DNA of 64,000 bases, from positions 1 through 64,000 of the forward strand of contig CAZUGQ010000001.1 in assembly GCA_964620125.1 (NCBI GenBank), in the 5' to 3' direction. A model generated the notes under the pieces. The model saw nothing but the letters and a program-made list of their open reading frames with translations. It was not told the origin of the DNA and ran no database searches. Positions 54,742 to 62,986 of the stretch are shown here, piece by piece (within the stretch, counting starts at the first letter, position 1; each line of letters opens with the position of its first letter). A program made the position numbers and the translations under genes. The stretch comes from OLB6 sp964620125. GTDB taxonomy: Bacteria > Bacteroidota > Ignavibacteria > Kapaibacteriales > Kapaibacteriaceae.

Positions 54742-55797
54742 TTATTGCAGGAGGAGCAAGACGATTCCGGTAACAGCAATGTTGGCAAGGGCCAGTGGGA
54801 GCAACACCTTCCATCCGAGATTCATGAGCTGGTCGTACCGAAAACGTGGCAACGACCACCGAATCCACATGAACACAAACACGAGTGTACATGCCTTGCC
54901 TATAAACACCAGATGACCGATGATTACCATAGGAAGACTATACGGATCCAGCCCAAGAAGAGCCGCCTCATCAATGAACGGTGCAATATCCCAACCACCA
55001 AGGAACAAGGTTGCCATGATGGCACTGCTGGCAAGGATGTTGGCGTACTCGGCAAGGTATAACAAACCGAACTTCATGCCGCTATACTCCGTATGATACC
55101 CACCAACGAGTTCGGGCTCGGCTTCAGGCAGGTCGAATGGGGCGCGATTTGTTTCGGCAAGAGCCGAAATGAAGAAGATGAGAAATGCCAGCGGCTGGTA
55201 AATCACATTCCAGCCTTGCGCCATCTGCACCTGAATGATTTCGATCAGATTCAGCGAGCCACTCATCAGAACAACGGCAACGGCAGAGAGTCCCATGGCC
55301 AGCTCGTACGAAATCATCTGTGCCGCAGACCGCAGGCCTCCGAGCAGTGAATACTTGCTGTTAGAACTCCAGCCGGCCAGGGCTACGCCATACACACCTA
55401 CCGACGTCATGGCCAAAATCACCAACAAGGCCACGTTCATGTTTGGTGCCATGGTGAGTCCGTACTGCACGCCGTTGATATTCACGAAGGGTCCACTCCA
55501 AGGAATCACCGCATACACGGTAATGGCCACAGCAATGGCCACAACGGGAGCCATGGCATGGAACCGATAGTCGGCGGCGGCTGGAACAATGTCTTCCTTG
55601 AGGTACAACTTGAACACGTCTGCGAATGATTGCAGCATTCCCCACGGTCCAACACGATTCGGACCGATTCGATTCTGAATCCATGCTGCAATCTTTCGCT
55701 CTGCCAGCACCATGTATGCAGCACCGATAAGCATGGCATTCACAAGAAGGCCTGCCTGGACAAACATGATGGCGATGTGAATCCAATCCATGCCCAT
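54742..55797 (-). CDS. nuoH: NADH-quinone oxidoreductase subunit H
   Basis: The 351-residue, eight-helix membrane protein has the NuoH signatures: AERKIAAWIQNRIGPNRVGPWGMLQSFADVFKLYLKED and ETNRAPFDLPEAEPELVGGYHTEYSGMKF, which form the quinone-binding and proton-input region. It joins the peripheral and membrane arms of complex I. It lies 5 bp after nuoG and 43 bp before nuoI. Confidence 0.96.
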   Translation of the reverse strand: MGMDWIHIAIMFVQAGLLVNAMLIGAAYMVLAERKIAAWIQNRIGPNRVGPWGMLQSFADVFKLYLKEDIVPAAADYRFHAMAPVVAIAVAITVYAVIPWSGPFVNINGVQYGLTMAPNMNVALLVILAMTSVGVYGVALAGWSSNSKYSLLGGLRSAAQMISYELAMGLSAVAVVLMSGSLNLIEIIQVQMAQGWNVIYQPLAFLIFFISALAETNRAPFDLPEAEPELVGGYHTEYSGMKFGLLYLAEYANILASSAIMATLFLGGWDIAPFIDEAALLGLDPYSLPMVIIGHLVFIGKACTLVFVFMWIRWSLPRFRYDQLMNLGWKVLLPLALANIAVTGIVLLLLQ

Positions 55798-55802
55798 GCC
55801 CC

Positions 55803-57578
55803 TTACTGCGGTTTCATCATGTGACTTTCATACACTACATGCTCGGGTTCCGGCGAGTCTGCCCGACCGAGAACAAGGCCTTTGTATCGATCAAGCAGGT
55901 CGTAACGCATTCCGTGGAAGGCCTGCACATGGCTTGCGAGGTGATTGAACACTTCGCTAGTCGTCTTAAAGTGCCAGTCTGCCCCGAGCAGCTTGGCTAT
56001 GTCCTGAATAATGCTCCACCCTGACCGGCAGTCCCTTCGCTGTCCATGGGTCCAACGGTCATTCGGAGCGCCAAACTTATCCCACCGACTCATCTTCATA
56101 CCCATCGTGCGTTCATTCTCGCGAGTTGCAACAGCCGGACGGAATCGCTGCACTCGGTGGGTAAGGTTGGTAAACGTGCCTTCGGTTTCGGCAAAGGTGG
56201 CAAGTGGCAAGAGTACCGTTGCCTGTTGTGCGGTAACCGTCAGGTGTGCGGAGATAACGATCAGGTTGTCAACGCCAGCAAGTGCTGCAGCAAGTTCGGG
56301 GTTATGGTCCTCGGCACTGTCTGCAAGGACAATCACGGTGGAAACGTCGTGATGGCGGATTCGGTTAGCAAGCTCATCAACGGAATGCCCGTTTGCACCT
56401 GGTGCAATGCCAACAACGTGTGCACCGATGGCATTGGGAGCCGTTTCACTCACTCGTAAGAAAGTATCTCCAAAGCCGTGATCAATGTATTTGATCATGT
56501 CAACATTCGGCGTCTTGATCACCTCTCGTGCCAATCGGGCAAGAACGTAGTTATCCTCATTCGAGGCATGACTGCTTCCAAGCACGAACACTTTCGAAGG
56601 TGTTGTGTGGCGAATGAGGTCAGCAGCGGTTGTGAGTGCCTGTTCCCACGACGTTGGCTGCAAGCCCCCCCCCTGCCGGATCATTGCCCCTGACACACGG
56701 TTGGCATTCACACGAGCGGGCGTTGTAAGCCGCCCATGGTCGCACATCCAATACTGGTTTACGTGTGGATTGGTACGAGGCTCAGTGCGAAGCACTTCGT
56801 TGTTCATTACGCCGATGCTGATGTTGCAACCGCGAGCACATCCCGGGCATACGCTATCCGTAAAGCTCATCTCCCACACGCGGGCACGGAAACGAAAGTC
56901 GATGCTCGTGAGTGCTCCAACAGGACAGATGTCAATCACGTTCATGGAGTACGGATTGTCGAACGTGGTGCCTGGGAAGGTTCGAATGGTAACCTTATCG
57001 CCACGCTGAACAAACGTGAGAGATGGCTGCCTGGCCACTTCATCTGCAAATCGAATGCACCGCGAGCAGCTTATGCAGCGCTCACCATCGAACATCACAT
57101 TCGGTCCAAGTTCGACGCGTTTTTCCTTGTGCACCTTTTCTTCGTCGAAGCGGCTTTTACCCTTACTGTGCTTGAATGCATACTCCTGCAGTTTGCACTG
57201 TCCGGCTTCGTCGCAGATCGGGCAATCAAGAGGATGATTGATGAGCAGAAACTCCATCACGGCATTCTGAGCATCAACAGTGCGCTTGCCGGTTGTATCT
57301 ACAACCATACCGTCAGCTACCGGTGTGGAGCAGGCTATCTGCAACTTGGGCATCCAGTTTACCATCGGCTGCCCATCGTCATCATACAGATACGCACCCT
57401 CCTGATCCTTCTTGTGTGTGCCTACATTCACCAGGCACATGCGGCAGTTACCCGCTACCGATAGTGCGGGGTGCCAGCAGAAGTGTGGAATGGTTATTCC
57501 ATGCTGAAGGGCAGCTTCGATGATGGTTTGCCCAGCCTGGGCTTCCAAAGCTCTGCCGTCTATGTGAATCAGGGGCAT
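55803..57578 (-). CDS. nuoG: NADH-quinone oxidoreductase subunit G
   Basis: I use the ATG at 57578, giving 591 residues that begin MPLIHIDGRALEAQAGQTI. The N-terminal part binds a 2Fe-2S cluster (HFCWHPALSVAGNCRMC), the His-Cys segment CDEAGQCKLQEYAFKH and the 4Fe-4S CISCSRCIRFAD; the CPGCARGCN motif supplies a further cluster. The molybdopterin-like C-terminal domain is shortened. A C9 tract (56665-56673) inside the gene is an expanded version of the dispersed word. Confidence 0.93.
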   Translation of the reverse strand: MPLIHIDGRALEAQAGQTIIEAALQHGITIPHFCWHPALSVAGNCRMCLVNVGTHKKDQEGAYLYDDDGQPMVNWMPKLQIACSTPVADGMVVDTTGKRTVDAQNAVMEFLLINHPLDCPICDEAGQCKLQEYAFKHSKGKSRFDEEKVHKEKRVELGPNVMFDGERCISCSRCIRFADEVARQPSLTFVQRGDKVTIRTFPGTTFDNPYSMNVIDICPVGALTSIDFRFRARVWEMSFTDSVCPGCARGCNISIGVMNNEVLRTEPRTNPHVNQYWMCDHGRLTTPARVNANRVSGAMIRQGGGLQPTSWEQALTTAADLIRHTTPSKVFVLGSSHASNEDNYVLARLAREVIKTPNVDMIKYIDHGFGDTFLRVSETAPNAIGAHVVGIAPGANGHSVDELANRIRHHDVSTVIVLADSAEDHNPELAAALAGVDNLIVISAHLTVTAQQATVLLPLATFAETEGTFTNLTHRVQRFRPAVATRENERTMGMKMSRWDKFGAPNDRWTHGQRRDCRSGWSIIQDIAKLLGADWHFKTTSEVFNHLASHVQAFHGMRYDLLDRYKGLVLGRADSPEPEHVVYESHMMKPQ

Positions 57579-57610
57579 AGGGTTGTGTTCACGGGACGTG
57601 AAGGACCGGG

Positions 57611-57643
57611 CAAACATACGATGAATCGGAATCTGTATGTTTG
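57611..57643. promoter_or_regulatory. Inverted TATGTTTG boxes between nuoG and the beta-barrel gene
   Basis: CAAACATA (57611-57618) and TATGTTTG (57636-57643) form a perfect 8-bp inverted repeat, and each is a TAnnTTTG match on one strand. The minus-strand box lies 32 nt ahead of nuoG; the plus-strand box ends 5 nt before the ATG at 57649. They may be divergent -7 boxes or the arms of an operator. No TTG boxes are visible. Confidence 0.4.
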
Positions 57644-57648
57644 GCATC

Positions 57649-58230
57649 ATGATCATCCTTCGAGTTGCTCTTGCGGTTATAACCGCGCTTGCCGCACAGC
57701 ATGCGGCACTGAAGGCACGCACCTACACACATTTGTTCCGTGGCTCTCTGAGTTATGCCTGGCCTGGAGGTGGCCTTACCGACAGTACCGCAGCACAGTC
57801 GGCACTGGGATTGTCACTGGGATACCTCTATAAGGCCGATCAACATCTGGGCATTGGCGTGCGCGGAACGTGGACGCAACTGGCACTCGGTACGGTTGAT
57901 ACGGTTGACCTTGGAAATTACAGTCTTACCCATGTTGGCATGTATCTGGGTGTGCTTTACAAGCCCCTAAAACATGGTTGGAGTCCGTACGCCGAAGTGG
58001 AAGGGGGCTTGGGTTACGTGTTCGCCAATGAGGTCATTGCAAATCAACCGCGGCCAATCAGCGGATTGAGCGAGGTAAAGGTGAGTGCCGCTGCATCAAT
58101 CGGAGTAACCATCCCTGTTTCGGAGCAGATAGAGGCCGATGTAGCAGGCAGGTACTTTCACACCTTCGTTACGAATGGTGGCTTTTCTATGCTTGGTGTA
58201 CACGCAGGCATTGTGTATTCACTCCGGTGA
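57649..58230 (+). CDS. Outer-membrane beta-barrel protein
   Basis: The ~193-residue protein (ATG at 57649; another in-frame ATG at 57637 lies within the promoter-like box) has a signal peptide (MIILRVALAVITALAAQHAAL) and amphipathic strands rich in Gly and aromatic residues (ALGLSLGYLYKADQHLGIGVRGTWTQL, GMYLGVLYKPLKHGWSPYAEVEGGLGYVF, AGIVYSL), ending in an Arg after a hydrophobic strand. This is the plan of an 8-strand OmpA/OmpX-like porin. Function unknown. A dispersed-word copy encodes EGGLGYV (58002-58010). Confidence 0.75.
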   Translation: MIILRVALAVITALAAQHAALKARTYTHLFRGSLSYAWPGGGLTDSTAAQSALGLSLGYLYKADQHLGIGVRGTWTQLALGTVDTVDLGNYSLTHVGMYLGVLYKPLKHGWSPYAEVEGGLGYVFANEVIANQPRPISGLSEVKVSAAASIGVTIPVSEQIEADVAGRYFHTFVTNGGFSMLGVHAGIVYSLR

Positions 58231-58276
58231 GTTCCGGTTGTGTAGCGCATACAGAGTGCACCGATAGCCTACTACG

Positions 58277-59080
58277 TTAGAGCTTGCTTATAGAGCTCTG
58301 TTGCCCGTCATTGAGATGGTCGTGAATGATTGGTTCCAATTGCGCTTCTGCATACCGCCATATCCGCTGACATGGAAATCTGTTCTCATACAGCGCTCTG
58401 CCAATCACAACACTGTCTACATTCCTAGGTGCACGTTCCTGCAGATCCCAAAGATCCTGAGGCGAAGCAATGCCACCGGCCATGGTGAATCGTACGGGGG
58501 CGACGGAAGCAACACGCTGGATTACATCAATATCCTCGCCTGTCAAAGCCCCTTCCCAATCACGCTCTGAGTAGATCACACGCGTTCCGCCAAGGCTGTA
58601 GATGAGTTGGATCAGTTCAAGGTCAGTTCGTGTTGAACCATCGCTGAACTCCACAACACCTGCATGAGCTCGAATGGCAAATGCTACTCGGCTATTGCCA
58701 TACTCGGCCACAAGTTCTCGAGCACTTTCGGGGTTGGTATGCAACAAATCGTTTACGGCAACGCGGTAGATACCGGCATCGAGTAAGTCTCGAAGCACTT
58801 GGGGATCCTGCTGCCACGTAACCAGTTCGATAGGAATATCTACGGCCTTCTGCATAAGAACGGCTGCCGCCAGCGTTGCAACGTCATCACGTCCTGCGAA
58901 TGAGTCGGTATCGGTAACATGGATGCACTTGGCATTTTCACGTCGCCACACCTGAGCTACCTGCACGCGATGGTTACTCATATCCTGATAGAGTGCTTCC
59001 ATCCCGGGTTCACCGAGGATGCAGCGTGCGCAATGACCACTGGACAGGTCGATGGCAGGAATGATGAGAAGTTTCTTCAC
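58277..59080 (-). CDS. HisA-like phosphoribosyl isomerase family protein
   Basis: The 267-residue TIM barrel matches HisA at the N-terminus (LLIIPAIDLSSG with Asp11, IHVTDTD) and at the phosphate sites (MAGGIASPQDL, VDSVVIGRALYE). At the position of HisA's second catalytic Asp (usually SLDxRxG) it reads AIRAHAG, with Arg137 in place of Asp. It may therefore not catalyse the ProFAR isomerisation. No other his gene lies nearby; it is 4 bp from ruvA on the same strand. Either a divergent HisA or a paralogue with another role. Confidence 0.7.
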   Translation of the reverse strand: MKKLLIIPAIDLSSGHCARCILGEPGMEALYQDMSNHRVQVAQVWRRENAKCIHVTDTDSFAGRDDVATLAAAVLMQKAVDIPIELVTWQQDPQVLRDLLDAGIYRVAVNDLLHTNPESARELVAEYGNSRVAFAIRAHAGVVEFSDGSTRTDLELIQLIYSLGGTRVIYSERDWEGALTGEDIDVIQRVASVAPVRFTMAGGIASPQDLWDLQERAPRNVDSVVIGRALYENRFPCQRIWRYAEAQLEPIIHDHLNDGQQSSISKL

Positions 59081-59084
59081 GGCG

Positions 59085-59681
59085 TTAGGTACCTACTCGA
59101 AGGGCGGCACGAATAAGGTGTTCGCTTGACTCGGCAATGGACGGATTTGTGGCAATAGCAGTTTTTACAGCCTTCTCCGCAGCGGCACGCGTAAAGCCTA
59201 GGGCTTGCAGGGCGCTGATTGCATCATCAGCAGCTTGGCTTAGGGTAGGTACGGTAGCCAAGCCCCCTTCGATTGTGAGGCCAGGCATCCTGTCCCGCAA
59301 CTCCACCACAAGGCGTTCTGCTGTTTTCTTGCCAATGCCTGGCAGCCGCATGAGGGCGGGTACGTTGCCCTGTAAGACAGCGCGCTGCAGGTCGGACAAG
59401 GTTGTCGCAGACAGGATGCCAAGGGCTGTGCGGCCACCAATACCTTGAATGCTTGTAAGCAATCTGAAGGCTTCGCGTTCACCTTCGGTGCCGAAGCCGT
59501 AGAGCATGAATGCATCCTCACGCACCACCATCACGGTGAGTAACGTCACATCCTGGCCAATGGGTGGCACTACGTCCAGAGTGGAGAGAGGCACACTCAC
59601 CTGGTAGCCCACTCCAGCACAGTCAACCACAACGTCCATGCCGCCTTTGGCAACCACCCGTCCACGTACTTGGGAGATCAT
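59085..59681 (-). CDS. ruvA: Holliday junction DNA helicase subunit RuvA
   Basis: From the ATG at 59681 (another directly upstream at 59684) the 198-residue protein starts MISQVRGRVVAKGG. The OB domain contains VDCAGVGYQVSVPLST, the HhH domain contains LTSIQGIGGRTALGIL and LMRLPGIGKKTAERLVVELRD, and domain III ends with the flexible C-terminal helices (DDAISALQALGFTRAAAEKAV). It loads RuvB on Holliday junctions that RuvC, encoded at 2 kb, resolves. Confidence 0.95.
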   Translation of the reverse strand: MISQVRGRVVAKGGMDVVVDCAGVGYQVSVPLSTLDVVPPIGQDVTLLTVMVVREDAFMLYGFGTEGEREAFRLLTSIQGIGGRTALGILSATTLSDLQRAVLQGNVPALMRLPGIGKKTAERLVVELRDRMPGLTIEGGLATVPTLSQAADDAISALQALGFTRAAAEKAVKTAIATNPSIAESSEHLIRAALRVGT

Positions 59682-59730
59682 CATGCAAAACTCCGAAAGC
59701 CACACCCTGAACAGCAACGATGAAGTTGTC

Positions 59731-60093
59731 ATGCGTCGAACTTCGACCAAGACCATCGGCGACCGTGCCGAGGATATGGCACTGGCGTTTCTGGAACGGC
59801 ATGGATATCGGCTGCTGGATCGGAACTTTCGCTACAAGCGGCTTGGAGAGATCGACCTAGTGATGCGTCACGGTCAAACAGTTGTTTTTGTTGAGGTCCG
59901 GTACCGTGCGAGCAAGTACTTTGGAAGTCCGGAAGCAAGTATCACCAGCACAAAGCGGCACAAACTGCGGCGCACGGCTCAGGCTTATTTGCTCACGCAT
60001 GGGATGGTTCATCAGGAGTGCCGCTTCGATGTAGTTGCGATCGACCTCGTGGGCGGAGAACCCGTGATACGGCATCTGGTAAACTGTATGTAG
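59731..60093 (+). CDS. YraN (UPF0102) family protein
   Basis: The 120-residue protein shows the family pattern: GDRAEDMALAFLERHGYRLLDRNFRYKRLGEIDLVMRHGQTVVFVEVRYR, a restriction-endonuclease-like fold with ExGEIDL and VFVEVK/R active-site-like residues, then a Lys/Arg-rich helix. The biochemical role is not established; it may act as a Holliday-junction or DNA-end nuclease. I prefer the ATG at 59731; an ATG at 59683 would overlap the divergent ruvA start. Confidence 0.85.
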   Translation: MRRTSTKTIGDRAEDMALAFLERHGYRLLDRNFRYKRLGEIDLVMRHGQTVVFVEVRYRASKYFGSPEASITSTKRHKLRRTAQAYLLTHGMVHQECRFDVVAIDLVGGEPVIRHLVNCM

Positions 60094-60138
60094 GCATAGA
60101 GTGTGTAAGGGCTTGCGCTGTGATACTATCTTCGCCAC

Positions 60139-61239
60139 ATGTGGCAGTATATCATCAAGAGGGTGCTGCTGTTCATACCCACCCTTGTAATCATCACCAT
60201 CATCAGCTTTGGCATCAGCCGAATGGCCCCGGGAGACCCGGCGGCGATGAAGGTTGGCGTTGGGTCGGAAGGCGGCATGGGTGCACGCTCCAACATCAAT
60301 GCAAAACAGGCCGAGCTCATACGAGAGCAGTGGCACCTGGATAAGCCCGTTTGGCAACAGTATCTGATCTGGACAGGGGGCTTGGTTGGGTTTGACCTGA
60401 AGTCCGTGTTCGGACAGCCTGCACCCGATGGGAGCAAGCATACCCAATGGAGCAACCTGCGCTTTACCGGCATTCCGGACTTTGGGAATTCGTTCAAGGA
60501 CAATCGTCCGGTGTTCGATAAAATGCTGGAGCGCGTTCCTGTTACGTTGCTGATGAATTTGATTGCCGTTCTGGTGGCCTACAGCATTGCGATACCACTT
60601 GGCGTATACAGTGCCACGCACCCGGGAACCCTGTTCGAAAAAACCAGCACGTTCGTGGTGTTTGCGCTGTATTCTTTGCCAGTGTTTTGGGTAGGCACGC
60701 TTGCCGTTACCTTTCTCTCCAATCCAGAGTTCCTGTCAGTCTTCCCCTCTGGCGGCTTGCGCTCCATGGCTGCCTCGACCTCGTGGAGCTTTTGGCAACG
60801 ACTTGCCGATTACGCCTGGCATTTGGCTCTGCCGATGATGGTGTACGTGTATGCAGACTTTGCTTTCATCTCCAGGCAGATGCGTTCTTCGATGCTGGAG
60901 GTGATCCGACAGGATTACGTTCGAACGGCTCGTGCAAAAGGCCTGGATGAACGGCGGGTGATCTACAAGCATGCACTGCGTAATGCCTTGATTCCTCTCA
61001 TCACGTTGCTTGCTGCCATCCTACCCAACCTTATTGGTGGGTCGGTCATTGTTGAAACCATCTTCAGTATTCCCGGCATGGGTTTGCTGTCGTACGAAGC
61101 ACTCCGTGCACTCGACTACCCAATGATTATGGCTGTGTTCACAATCAGCGCAATCCTCACGCTTGTTGGCATGCTTCTGAGTGACATTCTCTATTCCGTG
61201 GCTGACCCTCGCATTTCGTATGGGAGCAAACGAGGATGA
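60139..61239 (+). CDS. Oligopeptide/dipeptide-type ABC transporter permease (OppB/DppB)
   Basis: The 366-residue protein starts MWQYIIKRVLLFIPTLVIITIISFGISRMAPGDPA, typical of DppB, and has VYSATHPGTLFEKTSTFVVFALYSLPVFWVGTLAVTFL and the EAA loop YVRTARAKGLDERRVIYKHALRNAL that contacts the ATPase. It pairs with the OppC-like permease, which overlaps it by 4 bp. The substrate-binding protein and ATPases are not in the window. A -7-like TATCTTCG ends 4 nt before the start codon (one mismatch). A dispersed-word copy encodes TGGLVGF. Confidence 0.92.
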   Translation: MWQYIIKRVLLFIPTLVIITIISFGISRMAPGDPAAMKVGVGSEGGMGARSNINAKQAELIREQWHLDKPVWQQYLIWTGGLVGFDLKSVFGQPAPDGSKHTQWSNLRFTGIPDFGNSFKDNRPVFDKMLERVPVTLLMNLIAVLVAYSIAIPLGVYSATHPGTLFEKTSTFVVFALYSLPVFWVGTLAVTFLSNPEFLSVFPSGGLRSMAASTSWSFWQRLADYAWHLALPMMVYVYADFAFISRQMRSSMLEVIRQDYVRTARAKGLDERRVIYKHALRNALIPLITLLAAILPNLIGGSVIVETIFSIPGMGLLSYEALRALDYPMIMAVFTISAILTLVGMLLSDILYSVADPRISYGSKRG

Positions 61240-62300
61240 ATGCTACTCCCACAATGCCGGTTATATCTGCCACCACGGCAGAGATTGCTACAGGCGAGAG
61301 TTATGGTGCCTTTGTGCGAAGGCAGTTTCGCAAGTCACGGTTGGGTGTGGTGAGCGTTTGGATCGTTGCGCTACTCGTTGTTGCAGCACTATTAGCGGAT
61401 CTTCTCGCCAACGAAAAACCGATCGTCTGCTCTCGCAACGGATCCATATCCTGGCCGGTGTTCAAGGAGTATGCCGTTGGCCTTGGCTGGGCGGCGTGGA
61501 CGGCAGACGAAGCCACTGCCATCTGGTCAGAACTGGGCTATGATTGGGTGGTTTTCCCTCCGGTGCCATACAGTCCGAGCACAACGGACAAACGGCTGAT
61601 CGCCCTTAAGGATCGCGCACCCTCCACAAACCACCTTCTTGGTACGGATGATATCGGCCGCGATGTTTTAGCCGGACTCATTCACGGGTCACGCTACGCC
61701 CTCTCCATTGGTGTGGTGGCCATGGCAATAGCCCTAAGCATTGGGATTCTGCTAGGTGCCATTGCTGGCTACCTGGGGGGGGGAATAGACATTCTGATTT
61801 CGCGCCTGATCGAAATCGTAATCACCATTCCCAGGTTGTTCCTCATTCTTACGATTAGCGCCATGGTGGAGCAGGGGTCGCTCTGGCTTATCATGCTGCT
61901 CATTGGTCTTACGGGATGGACGGCAGTGGCTCGGTTCATGCGTGGGGAGGTGCTGCGCGTTCGGAATCTGGACTTCGTAAGCGCAGCCACTGCTCTAGGC
62001 TTTAGCACACGGAGGATCGTGTTTCGTCATGTTCTGCCAAATGCTATAGCACCGGTACTGGTATATGCTGCATTTGGAATCGTGAGTTCCATACTACTGG
62101 AAAGTGCTCTATCCTTTCTTGGCTTTGGAGTGCCGCCCACCGTTGTAACATGGGGCTCTGTTCTTAACAAGGCACGAGCAAGCACCTATTCCTGGTGGTT
62201 AGCGGTGTTTCCAGGGCTGATCATCTTCATCACGGTCTGCGCTTTCAATTTTATCGGCGACGCTCTTCGAGACGCTACGGATCCTCGGTTGCGATCGTAA
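61236..62300 (+). CDS. Oligopeptide/dipeptide-type ABC transporter permease (OppC/DppC)
   Basis: The 354-residue partner has the OppC N-terminal helix (FRKSRLGVVSVWIVALLVVAALLADLLA), a soluble loop of about 80 residues, the NHLLGTDDIGRDVLAGLIHGSRYALSIG segment and the EAA loop FVSAATALGFSTRRIVFRHVLPNAIAPVL. It would carry peptides, or other oligomeric substrates such as nickel, across the inner membrane. A G9 tract (61775-61783) encodes part of YLGGGIDI. Confidence 0.92.
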   Translation: MNATPTMPVISATTAEIATGESYGAFVRRQFRKSRLGVVSVWIVALLVVAALLADLLANEKPIVCSRNGSISWPVFKEYAVGLGWAAWTADEATAIWSELGYDWVVFPPVPYSPSTTDKRLIALKDRAPSTNHLLGTDDIGRDVLAGLIHGSRYALSIGVVAMAIALSIGILLGAIAGYLGGGIDILISRLIEIVITIPRLFLILTISAMVEQGSLWLIMLLIGLTGWTAVARFMRGEVLRVRNLDFVSAATALGFSTRRIVFRHVLPNAIAPVLVYAAFGIVSSILLESALSFLGFGVPPTVVTWGSVLNKARASTYSWWLAVFPGLIIFITVCAFNFIGDALRDATDPRLRS

Positions 62301-62324
62301 TCGCTGCGGTACGGTCTTGCCGGA

Positions 62325-62966
62325 TTATGGGCTCAGTCGTTCGATTAGCCATCCACCAAGAGATTGTCGGTATCGTATTCTGTCGTGAAGTCGGCTTGGC
62401 CTTCCTTGCCAGAATTCAAACTCATGAGGTATGAGTCGATATCCACCCCACGATGGTGGAAGTGGCACGTTCTCATCTGGATACAAGCGTGCAAGATGTT
62501 CCATCTGCTCCTCAAGTTCCAGCCGTGTTGTAATCACCTTGCTTTGATGCGAGGCATGTGCACCAAGCTTGCTATGGTAGGGGCGTGATTCGAAGTACCG
62601 CCGACTTTCTTCGGCAGACACCTTGTGTACAACGCCTTCGATGCGCACTTGGCGCTCCAACTCTGGCCAAAAGAATAGCAATGCAGCTTTAGGATTGGAA
62701 GCCAGTTGTTGGCCTTTCCGACTTTCGTAGTTGGTGTAGAACACAAACCCAGAGTCAAGTCCTTTCAACAGTACAATCCGTGCCGAAGGCTGTCCCTGGT
62801 CTGACGCGGTAGCTAGGGTCATTGCCGTTGGTTCCGGAAGTTCTGCGGAAAGGGCTTCATCCATCCACAGCGTGAATTGTTCGAACGGACTTGATTGCAC
62901 CGAGCTCTCGGAGAGCTCCTCACGTGCATATTCGCGACGCAGACTGGAGATATCATACTTCATCAT
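62325..62966 (-). CDS. pdxH: Pyridoxamine 5'-phosphate oxidase
   Basis: The 213-residue FMN enzyme shows the PdxH order: YDISSLRREYAREEL, PTAMTLATASDQGQPSARIVLLKGLDSGFVFYTNYESRKGQQLASNP, VRIEGVVHKVSAEESRRYFESRPYHSKLGAHAS, and PSWGGYRLIPHEFEFWQG. It oxidises pyridoxamine or pyridoxine phosphate to PLP. The PLP-dependent aminotransferase at 40-41 kb is one user of its product. A second in-frame ATG lies one codon in. Confidence 0.95.
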   Translation of the reverse strand: MMKYDISSLRREYAREELSESSVQSSPFEQFTLWMDEALSAELPEPTAMTLATASDQGQPSARIVLLKGLDSGFVFYTNYESRKGQQLASNPKAALLFFWPELERQVRIEGVVHKVSAEESRRYFESRPYHSKLGAHASHQSKVITTRLELEEQMEHLARLYPDENVPLPPSWGGYRLIPHEFEFWQGRPSRLHDRIRYRQSLGGWLIERLSP

Positions 62967-62986
62967 GCGAAGTTCGCTCTCGTACC

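Noticed and set aside
56736..57464. A long open frame (242 codons) opposite nuoG.
   Set aside because: It is antisense to a conserved gene, has no recognisable domain and reads as a shadow of nuoG codons. The same applies to open frames opposite the kinase-cyclase gene (48250-48807) and clpB (52709-53251).
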